Assembly (NCBI RefSeq): GCF_003096075.1
Contig: NZ_CP015449.1
Location: 1,426,001 to 1,490,000 of the forward strand
DNA: 64,000 nt
Direction of reading: 5' to 3'
Origin: Dietzia lutea
Lineage (GTDB): Bacteria > Actinomycetota > Actinomycetes > Mycobacteriales > Mycobacteriaceae
Shown: positions 58,208-64,000 of the stretch, piece by piece
How positions within the stretch are numbered: the stretch's first letter is position 1
Layout of the letters: each line of letters opens with the position of its first letter
The notes under the pieces: model-generated
What the model was told of the DNA's origin: nothing
Database searches by the model: none
What the model saw: only the letters and a program-made list of their open reading frames with translations
Program-made: the position numbers and the translations under genes

Positions 58208-59488
58208 ATGGTTGTGACCGCCACCGAACCCGCGCCCGCCCAGGTCGTGACCACCGACGACATCGACGCCGCAGCCCGCCGGATCGGCGACGTCATCCGG
58301 TCGACCGACCTGCAGGCCAGCGAGCGGCTCAGCGAGCAGACCGGCGCGCGCATCCTGCTCAAGCGGGAGGACCAGCAGGCGGTCCGTTCCTACAAGATCC
58401 GCGGCGCCTACAACCTCATGGCGCAGCTGACCGGCGACGAGCGCAGCGCGGGCGTGGTCACCGCCAGCGCCGGGAACCACGCCCAGGGGGTGGCGTTCGC
58501 CTGCCGGGTACTGGGTATCAACGGCCGCATCTACGTGCCGACCAACACGCCCAAGCAGAAGCGCGACAGGATTCTCGCCCACGGCCGCAGCTGGGTCGAG
58601 CTCGTCGTGACCGGCACGAACTTCGACGCCGCCCAGTCCGCGGCCCGCGCGGACGCGAAGCGCACCGGGGCGACGATGGTGCCGCCGTTCGATCACCCTG
58701 ACACGATGGCCGGGCAGGGCACGATCGCCGCCGAGATCCTCGCGCAGCTCGACGAGGTCCCCGACGCCGTGGTGGTGCCGGTCGGCGGCGGCGGGCTGGC
58801 CGGCGGCATCGCGACCTATCTGGCCGAGTATGCGCCGGACTGCAAGATCATCGCCGTCGAGCCCGCCGGTGCCCCGTCGCTGACGAGGGCACTGGAAGCG
58901 GGGGAGCCCGTCACCCTGGACAAGGTCGACACGTTCGTCGACGGCGCCTCCGTCGCCCGGCTCGGTGACTTCCCGTTCGGCGTCATCTCCTCGATGACCG
59001 AGAGGATCCAGGTCCTCACGGTGGACGAGGGCGCGGTGTGCACCGAGATGTTGGAGCTGTACCAGAACGAGGGGATCATCTGCGAGCCCGCCGGCGCGCT
59101 GGCGGTGACGGCCCTCCACCAGCTCGACATCGACGAAGGCGCCACTGTCGTCTGCATCGTCTCGGGCGGGAACAACGACGTCTCGCGGTACAGCGAGATC
59201 ATCGAGCGGTCCCTCGTCCACAAGGGTTTGAAGCACTACTTCCTGGTGAAGTTCCCGCAGGAGCCGGGCCAACTGCGTCGCTTCCTCGACGAGGTCCTGG
59301 GGCCCGAGGACGACATCACGCTGTTCGAGTACCTCAAGCGCAACAACCGCGAGTTCGGCGCGGCGCTCGTGGGCATCGAGCTCGGGTCGGCCACCGGCCT
59401 ACACTCGCTGCTCGAGCGCATGGGCGCCTCCCGCATCGACTGCGAGCGCCTCGAGCCCGGTACCGCTGCGTACGAGTACCTGACCTGA
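58208..59488 (+). CDS. ilvA: Threonine ammonia-lyase (threonine deaminase)
   Basis: 426 aa PLP enzyme, first step of isoleucine synthesis (threonine to 2-oxobutanoate). The PLP Lys63 lies in SYKIRGAYN; SAGNHAQGVA and the phosphate-binding loop [10 protein letters not shown] (about residue 195) are present. The C-terminus (HYFLVKFPQEPGQLRRFLDEVLG) is a single ACT-like regulatory domain, as in corynebacterial IlvA, so isoleucine feedback is expected. The ATG at 58208 is weakly supported (AAGGAC about 13 nt upstream). The ileS T-box and ilvA are the two isoleucine-linked loci here, but ilvA has no T-box. Homologue of Rv1559. Confidence 0.95.
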   Translation: MVVTATEPAPAQVVTTDDIDAAARRIGDVIRSTDLQASERLSEQTGARILLKREDQQAVRSYKIRGAYNLMAQLTGDERSAGVVTASAGNHAQGVAFACRVLGINGRIYVPTNTPKQKRDRILAHGRSWVELVVTGTNFDAAQSAARADAKRTGATMVPPFDHPDTMAGQGTIAAEILAQLDEVPDAVVVPVGGGGLAGGIATYLAEYAPDCKIIAVEPAGAPSLTRALEAGEPVTLDKVDTFVDGASVARLGDFPFGVISSMTERIQVLTVDEGAVCTEMLELYQNEGIICEPAGALAVTALHQLDIDEGATVVCIVSGGNNDVSRYSEIIERSLVHKGLKHYFLVKFPQEPGQLRRFLDEVLGPEDDITLFEYLKRNNREFGAALVGIELGSATGLHSLLERMGASRIDCERLEPGTAAYEYLT

Positions 59489-59542
59489 CCTGACCTGAAC
59501 GGGCGGGCGGCATGGTTCGAGCCGTCGGTCCCGTGAAGACGA

Positions 59543-59584
59543 GGAGGCCCCTGCTGGACAAGCGCTCGTCCAGCAGGGGCCTCC
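59543..59584. terminator. Strong bidirectional terminator after ilvA
   Basis: GGAGGCCCCTGCTGGAC (59543-59559) pairs perfectly with GTCCAGCAGGGGCCTCC (59568-59584), a 17-bp stem with an 8-nt loop. It is the longest perfect stem I found in the window and separates convergent genes. Confidence 0.85.
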
Positions 59585-59644
59585 GGCCCGGAAAGGGGCC
59601 CCCGGGTCGGGCCAGATCTCAGTTGAGCGGCGAGTTCTCCGAGG

Positions 59645-60061
59645 TCACTCTGCCGGAGCGGCCGAGCCCCCGGCGCCGCCGATGGTCTCGAAAAGACCCG
59701 CGATCGACCCCTCGGGGATCTCACCCAGCGAGCCGGTGAGACCGCCTTCCTCGTCGTCGGATGCCGACTCGATCGACCCGCTGATCACTTCCCCGAATCC
59801 GTCCGGGTCGATGACGCCGGCGAGATCGCCGATCGAGCCGGACGATCCCTGGGCGGCCGCGACCGCGGTCGCGATGGAACCCGAGTCCAGAAGACCCGCG
59901 ATAGAACCGGCGCTGTCGGTGTCGGCCCCGCCCTCGCCGGTCAGGGATCCCTCGACCGAGCCCCTGTGGCGTACTGCGCCCCCGGCCCCTCGCGAGGGCT
60001 TGTGCCCTGAGTCCGGGAGCGACGCCAACATTGCAATCGCGTCGCGTGATTGCCAACACAT
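59645..60061 (-). CDS. Doubtful ORF: Gly-Ser-Ile repeat protein (138 aa)
   Basis: An ORF rich in Gly, Ser, Ala and Ile, with the motif GS[I/V/L] about eight times, including GSIAGLL, GSIATAV, GSIGDLAG, GSIESA and GSIAGLF. The C-terminal two thirds has GC-rich third positions typical of real genes. The first 35 codons (CWQSRDAIAMLASLPDSGHK) have poor codon use and no signal peptide. AGGCGGAA precedes the ATG at 60061 and a TAG lies 9 nt upstream in frame. It may be a genus-specific small protein, or the remnant of a longer exported repeat protein that lost its 5' end. I do not recognise a family. Confidence 0.45.
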   Translation of the reverse strand: MCWQSRDAIAMLASLPDSGHKPSRGAGGAVRHRGSVEGSLTGEGGADTDSAGSIAGLLDSGSIATAVAAAQGSSGSIGDLAGVIDPDGFGEVISGSIESASDDEEGGLTGSLGEIPEGSIAGLFETIGGAGGSAAPAE

Positions 60062-60165
60062 TTCCGCCTACCTGAGCGGACGTGGAAAACTAGCTCTACC
60101 AGGCTAAATAACCGAGCGAAGCGAACGGGGATTCGATTCCGCCGGTATGTGGGCGGCCCCGCGCG

Positions 60166-61959
60166 TCAGCGGGTCCGCACCACCGCGAACCCGAACGCCT
60201 GGCAGAACACCGAGTCCGCGTCGGCCACCGCGCCCGAGGCGAACACCGCGTCCGCGGCCAGCGGGACCCGGCACGGTTCGGTGCCCAGGTTCACCACCAG
60301 CGCCAATGATCCCCGATGGACCACCAGCCAGCGGTCATCGTCGGCCTCGACACCGGACTCCACTCGGACCGGCGCCAGCCACGGATCGCTGAGCTCGGGC
60401 TCGGCATTACGCAGGGCGATCAGCGCGCGGTAGACGCGCAGGATCTCGGCGTGCTCGTCGCGGGTCTGCTCCGTGCGGTCGAGCACCGAGCGGCGGAACG
60501 TCTCCGGATCCTGCGGGTCCGCCACCGTGTCGGGATCCCAACCCATCGCCGCGAACTCGCGCGTCCGTCCCTGCCGCACCGCCTCGGCCAGCTCCGGCTC
60601 GAGATGCGAGGTGAAGAAGCAGAACGGCGTCCGCGCACCCCACTCCTCGCCCTGGAACAACATCGGGGTGAACGGCGAACACAGCACGATCGCGGCCTTG
60701 GCCAGCTGCTGCTGCGGCGTCAGATTCATCGATGGGCGATCACCGGCCGCGCGATTACCCACCTGGTCGTGGGTCAGCGTGTAGGCGACGAACCGACTGC
60801 CCGGCACCCGGTTCACGTCCAGCGGCCGCCCGTGCACACGACCCCGGAAGGACGAATAGGTTCCCGCGTGCAGGAACGCGCCCGTGAGCACCTGCTGCAG
60901 CGACTCGAGCGACCCGTAGTCCACGTAGTAGCCCTGCCGCTCGCCGGAGACGGCGGCGTGGACGGCGTGGTGCACGTCGTCGTCCCACTGCCCGTCCAGC
61001 CCGTACCCGCCGGCCTCGCGCGCGGTGACCAGCCGCGGGTCGTTCTGATCCGACTCCGCCACCAGCGACAACGGCCGCCCGAGATGGGTGGACAGCGACT
61101 CGACCTCCACCGTCAACTGCTCCAGCAGGTGCACGGCCGACGCATCGTGCAACGCGTGCACGGCATCGAGGCGCAGCGCGTCGACGTGGAACTCGTCGAA
61201 CCAGCGCAGCGCGTTGTCGATGATGTAGCTCCGCACCTCGCCCGAGTGCTCGCCGTCGAGGTTAAGCCCCGATCCCCACGGCCCGTCGGCCGACGACAGG
61301 TACGGCCCGAACTCCGGCAGATAGTTCCCCGACGGACCCAGATGGTTGTAGACCACGTCCAGGCACACCGCCAGACCACGCGCGTGGCAGGCGTCCACGA
61401 ACTGCTGGAACGCGTCGGGCCCGCCGTAGGGCTCGTGCACGGCGAACCACGCCACGCCGTCATAGCCCCAGCCGTACTCGCCGTTGAACGCGTTGAGCGG
61501 CATCACCTCGACCATGTCCACGCCCAGCTCGACCAGCTCGTCGAGGTGCTCGATCGCACTGATCAGCGTCCCGTCGGGCGAGAAGGTGCCCACGTGCATC
61601 TCGTAGATCACCGACCCGGCCAGTTGCCGGCCGGTCCACGCCGCGTCCGTCCAGCGGGACGGGTCTACGCGGTGGACCCGCGACAGCCCGTGGACCCCGT
61701 CCGGCTGACGCGTCGACCGCGGGTCGGGACGTGGGGGGCCGACCTCGTCGTCGTCGCCTGTCACCACGAACCCGTAGTCCCTGCCCTGTTCCCGGGGGAC
61801 GCCGCACGTCCACCAGCCGTCCGCGGCGCGCCGCATCGGGACCGGATCGGCGTCAGGGGAGTCCAGGACCAGCCCGACCGCGCGTGCCTCCGGCGCCCAG
61901 ACGGAGAACATGTCGGCGCTGGTGGCTGTGGTCGAGGTCGATTCGCTCGGTGAGGTCAC
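60166..61959 (-). CDS. treZ: Malto-oligosyltrehalose trehalohydrolase TreZ
   Basis: 597 aa GH13 enzyme that releases trehalose from maltooligosyl trehalose. N-terminal early-set beta domain (FSVWAPEARAVGLVL, residues about 18-32), then the barrel with YEMHVGTFSPDGT, LDVVYNHLGPSGNYL, DALRLDAVHAL (nucleophile Asp region), LVAESDQNDPRL (acid/base Glu) and TLTHDQVGNRA (third acidic residue). C-terminal domain from about 500. TreX and TreY are not visible within the window; in M. tuberculosis they adjoin Rv1562c. GTG start at 61959 with TACTCT 7 nt upstream suggests a leaderless mRNA. Divergent from the YigZ-family gene. Confidence 0.94.
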   Translation of the reverse strand: MTSPSESTSTTATSADMFSVWAPEARAVGLVLDSPDADPVPMRRAADGWWTCGVPREQGRDYGFVVTGDDDEVGPPRPDPRSTRQPDGVHGLSRVHRVDPSRWTDAAWTGRQLAGSVIYEMHVGTFSPDGTLISAIEHLDELVELGVDMVEVMPLNAFNGEYGWGYDGVAWFAVHEPYGGPDAFQQFVDACHARGLAVCLDVVYNHLGPSGNYLPEFGPYLSSADGPWGSGLNLDGEHSGEVRSYIIDNALRWFDEFHVDALRLDAVHALHDASAVHLLEQLTVEVESLSTHLGRPLSLVAESDQNDPRLVTAREAGGYGLDGQWDDDVHHAVHAAVSGERQGYYVDYGSLESLQQVLTGAFLHAGTYSSFRGRVHGRPLDVNRVPGSRFVAYTLTHDQVGNRAAGDRPSMNLTPQQQLAKAAIVLCSPFTPMLFQGEEWGARTPFCFFTSHLEPELAEAVRQGRTREFAAMGWDPDTVADPQDPETFRRSVLDRTEQTRDEHAEILRVYRALIALRNAEPELSDPWLAPVRVESGVEADDDRWLVVHRGSLALVVNLGTEPCRVPLAADAVFASGAVADADSVFCQAFGFAVVRTR

Positions 61960-61966
61960 ACCGCCC

Positions 61967-61972
61967 AGAGTA
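61967..61972 (-). promoter_or_regulatory. -10 box for leaderless treZ
   Basis: On the minus strand, TACTCT ends 7 nt before the GTG start at 61959 with no ribosome site between. Confidence 0.55.
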
Positions 61973-62039
61973 GGGAAAACCGGTGCCCGCGGGGAGGGGT
62001 CGGGTCCGACCGCCGCGCCGCGTCACCGCCACCGGGCGC

Positions 62040-62045
62040 GATACT
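62040..62045 (+). promoter_or_regulatory. -10 box for leaderless YigZ-family gene
   Basis: GATACT ends 6 nt before the ATG at 62052, without a Shine-Dalgarno. Confidence 0.5.
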
Positions 62046-62051
62046 GGGGTC

Positions 62052-62726
62052 ATGACCGCATCGCCGCCAGTGCTCAGGCTCTCCGCCGGACCGGACGTGA
62101 CGGGGGAGTACGAGGAGAAGCGCTCCAGGTTCGTGGCGGTGTTGAGACGGTGCGACGACGAGGAGGACGCCCGCGCACTGATCGCCGACCTCCGCTCCGC
62201 GCATCCGGCGGCTCGCCACCACTGCAGTGCCTTCATCGTGGGCGACCCCGGGGCCGGCCCGATCGAGCGGACCAACGACGACGGCGAGCCGTCCGGCACC
62301 GCCGGGACACCCATGCTGGACGTCCTGCGGGGAAGCGGGCTGACCGGCGTGTGCGCGGTGGTCGTCCGGTGGTTCGGTGGCACCAGACTCGGCACCGGCG
62401 GCCTCGCCCGCGCCTACTCCGCCGCCGTGAGCGATGCCGTCGAGCAGGCGTGGAGCGACGGGCGCGTCGTGGAGGTGACCCGGACCCCCGCGTGGACGGC
62501 CGCGGTCGACCACTCCGTCGCCGGTGGACTCGAGGCGGCCCTGCGCTCGGCCGGCGTCCGTATCCTCGACGTGGACTACGGCCGTCGTGTCGGGTTCACG
62601 GTGGCGGGGGAGTTCGGCGTGATCGGGCCGATCCTCGCCGCCCGCACGTCCGGGGGCGTCGAGTGGGAGGCGGCGGGTGTGGCCACCACCGAGGACGCGG
62701 CGACGCGCCGGAATGTGGGATCCTGA
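62052..62726 (+). CDS. YigZ/IMPACT (UPF0029) family protein
   Basis: 224 aa. The N-terminal domain has the family signature EEKRSRFVAVLRRCDDEEDA (residues about 21-40), HHCSAFIV, NDDGEPSGTAGTPMLDVLRG and VVRWFGGTRLGTGGLARAYS. The C-terminal domain is the small DUF1949-type alpha/beta fold. Function in bacteria is unclear; eukaryotic IMPACT proteins bind GCN1. The start matches the family and is leaderless by promoter position. Followed 4 bp later by a small membrane protein gene that has its own -10. Confidence 0.92.
   Translation: MTASPPVLRLSAGPDVTGEYEEKRSRFVAVLRRCDDEEDARALIADLRSAHPAARHHCSAFIVGDPGAGPIERTNDDGEPSGTAGTPMLDVLRGSGLTGVCAVVVRWFGGTRLGTGGLARAYSAAVSDAVEQAWSDGRVVEVTRTPAWTAAVDHSVAGGLEAALRSAGVRILDVDYGRRVGFTVAGEFGVIGPILAARTSGGVEWEAAGVATTEDAATRRNVGS
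62719..62724 (+). promoter_or_regulatory. -10 box for leaderless small membrane protein gene
   Basis: GATCCT ends 6 nt before the ATG at 62731 and overlaps the end of the upstream gene. Confidence 0.45.
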
Positions 62727-62730
62727 CGGT

Positions 62731-62970
62731 ATGAGCATGCAGCCCTACCAGCCGAACTCGATCGAGGCCCAGAAGCAGCAGGTCCGCAAGGACGCGCGGA
62801 ACACGGCGATTGCGCTGGGTGTGACTGTGGTGTCGCTGCCGATCGCGTTGTTCGCGAGCTCGTTCTTCACGCTGGTGGCGATCATCGCCGGGATCCTGAC
62901 GATCTACAACGGCAACAAGGTCCGCAAGGCCATCTCCGGCAAGCCCGACCAGAAGCGCGAGCTGTACTGA
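62731..62970 (+). CDS. Small two-helix membrane protein, unknown function (79 aa)
   Basis: A hydrophilic N-terminus with Gln/Lys-rich sequence (SIEAQKQQVRKDARN) is followed by two adjacent hydrophobic stretches (about residues 25-43 and 43-59) and a basic tail (NGNKVRKAISGKPDQKRELY). I do not recognise a family. Codon use is normal for the genome, and the promoter box 6 nt upstream supports expression. It is convergent with the nitroreductase gene across a short weak hairpin. Confidence 0.8.
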   Translation: MSMQPYQPNSIEAQKQQVRKDARNTAIALGVTVVSLPIALFASSFFTLVAIIAGILTIYNGNKVRKAISGKPDQKRELY

Positions 62971-62977
62971 GCCGTCG

Positions 62978-63005
62978 CCAGCCGCTCGCCGGCCCGAACG
63001 GCTGG
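62978..63005. terminator. Weak hairpin between convergent genes
   Basis: CCAGCCG (62978-62984) pairs with CGGCTGG (62999-63005). Short stem, no T-tract. Confidence 0.35.
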
Positions 63006-63012
63006 ATGCAGG

Positions 63013-63717
63013 TTAACCGTGGCGGCGCACGACGTCGCCCAGGTCCGCGCGCTCGGCGCGGAACGTGTTGGCCGGGTGGTTCTCGTCCGGGTAGCCGAAC
63101 GCGATCCCGCACACGATGAGCCGGTCGTCCGGGATCGACAGGTGCTCGCGGACCGCGTCCGAGTACAGGGCGATCGCGGCCTGCGCGCACGTCGCCACGC
63201 CCAGAGAGGTGGCCGCGGCCAGGAACGTCGACACGTAGCCGCCGCAGTCGACCGCTCCGTAGGTGCCCAGCCCCGCGTCCGAGGTGATGACCGCGACGTG
63301 GGGGGCGCCGAAGAAGCGGTAGTTCTCCAGCATCTGGCGCAGTCGCGCCTCCTGGTCCGACCGCTCGATGCCCAGCGCGGTGTAGAGGCCGTAGCCACTG
63401 GCCCGCCGACGGTCTCCGTAGACGCCGTCGTACCGCTCGGGCGCCGGGAAGTCCGAGCGCATGTCGTTGGCCAGCACGTGTTCGGTGAGGTGCTTGCTGA
63501 ACGCGGCCGTCGCGTCCCCGGTCACGAGGTCGACCTGCCAGGCCTGCGAGTTGCACCACGACGCCGTGCGCTGGGCCATCCGCAGGATCTGCTCGATCGT
63601 CTCCTCCGGCACCGGCTCCGAGGTGAACCCGCGGCAGCTGTAGCGGTCGTCGAGGATCCGCTCGAGCGTGGCGGCGGCGTCGAGTGTGGCCGGGGCGATT
63701 GAGGCGGAGTCGGTCAT
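63013..63717 (-). CDS. Nitroreductase-family oxidoreductase
   Basis: 234 aa FMN-binding nitroreductase fold. RYSCRGFTSEPVPEETIEQIL (parts, residues about 25-45) is the N-terminal FMN site with the RS/CR pattern, AQRTASWCNSQAWQV binds the cofactor phosphate, and GVATCAQAAIALYSDAVREHL plus IVCGIAFGYPDENHPANTFR form the C-terminal FMN site. The substrate is unknown; relatives reduce nitroaromatics, quinones or enones. GGAGGACCT directly precedes the ATG at 63717. No regulator gene is adjacent within the window. Confidence 0.9.
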   Translation of the reverse strand: MTDSASIAPATLDAAATLERILDDRYSCRGFTSEPVPEETIEQILRMAQRTASWCNSQAWQVDLVTGDATAAFSKHLTEHVLANDMRSDFPAPERYDGVYGDRRRASGYGLYTALGIERSDQEARLRQMLENYRFFGAPHVAVITSDAGLGTYGAVDCGGYVSTFLAAATSLGVATCAQAAIALYSDAVREHLSIPDDRLIVCGIAFGYPDENHPANTFRAERADLGDVVRRHG

Positions 63718-63850
63718 AGGTCCTCCAGGGGGGCTCCGGGGCAGTGTGATCCCAGTCTCCCACGACGCCTCGGCCGGCGGTGCGAGCGGCCAGCCGGCGT
63801 GGACGGCCCGGTTTGGGCCCTCCGACAGTCCGCCGACAGCCAGGCTTGGC

Positions 63851-63934
63851 CCGCCGACGTTCTGCCCCTCGGATCGTCATCTGCCCTAGGAACTCCTGGG
63901 GCAACTCGCAACCCGAGGGGCAGAACGCCGGCGG
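63851..63934. repeat. Nested inverted repeat at window end
   Basis: CGTTCTGCCCCTCGG (63858-63872) pairs perfectly with CCGAGGGGCAGAACG (63913-63927), extended outward after one mismatch by CCGCCG with CGGCGG. Inside the 40-nt loop, TGCCCTAGG and CCTGGGGCA form a second stem with one mismatch. No ORF crosses it. The remaining bases 63935-64000 show no feature I can support. Confidence 0.8.
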
Positions 63935-64000
63935 CATCGGCTGGATGTCCACGCTGGTGGGACTTTCGCTCGTCGTGGGCGCGACTCGTGAGGTTCCGGC

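Noticed and set aside
59480-59500. TGACC tandem repeat at the ilvA stop as a possible attachment site
   Set aside because: Only about three short units, no integrase or tRNA nearby; probably slippage after the stop codon.

Overview
This is a GC-rich (visibly around 70 percent), densely coding chromosomal segment from a mycolic-acid actinobacterium (order Mycobacteriales). Gene content and order follow a stretch of the Mycobacterium tuberculosis chromosome almost gene for gene: roughly Rv2191 to Rv2144c, then Rv1536 to Rv1562c (Rv numbers are from memory). The lipoarabinomannan/PIM enzymes (PimB', MptA), PASTA-domain PknL, Wag31/DivIVA and the absence of ftsA all fit this order. A Dietzia-like genus is my best guess, but I cannot prove it without a database. 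I found no tRNA, rRNA, CRISPR array, insertion sequence or phage gene.

Region 1 (1-20.5 kb) holds cell-envelope and lipid functions. It has an edge-truncated DEDDh exonuclease/GIY-YIG nuclease and a small cysteine-motif protein. Two NlpC/P60 peptidoglycan hydrolases follow, the first behind a ydaO-type c-di-AMP riboswitch. Then come PimB', a FadD15-like acyl-CoA ligase, an SRPBCC protein, an ArsA-like protein, an acyltransferase, exoribonuclease AS, AroG, PknL with its divergent partner Rv2175c, MptA, a polyprenyl diphosphate synthase, MetF, LppM, a phytoene-desaturase-like oxidoreductase and a GNAT enzyme.

Region 2 (20.5-43 kb) is the division and cell-wall (dcw) cluster: mraZ-rsmH-ftsL-ftsI-murE-murF-mraY-murD-ftsW-murG-murC-ftsQ-ftsZ-pgeF-PLPBP-sepF-yggT-wag31. 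Most genes overlap or nearly touch, so they are probably translationally coupled. In front of mraZ is a clear promoter overlaid by five GTGGGG boxes on a 10-bp lattice, the expected MraZ operator. Upstream of that, about 570 bp is non-coding and filled with repeats, including an unnamed element of 51-bp period. A relative of that element lies at 48.04-48.15 kb.

Region 3 (43-64 kb) holds ileS behind a translational T-box leader with an AUC specifier, dinB, L-asparaginase, two lipoproteins, lspA, an RluA-family synthase, RarD, dnaE1, ilvA, a Gly-Ser-Ile-repeat ORF of doubtful status, treZ, a YigZ-family protein, a small membrane protein and a nitroreductase. A nested inverted repeat closes the window. 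At least nine genes have a TANNNT/GATNCT -10 box 6-7 nt before a GTG/ATG start and no good Shine-Dalgarno, which predicts leaderless transcripts.

Most of the window is housekeeping. The items that look least described are the 51-bp-period repeat family, the extended MraZ box lattice, the 72-aa double-CxxC protein, the GSI-repeat ORF and the terminal nested inverted repeat.
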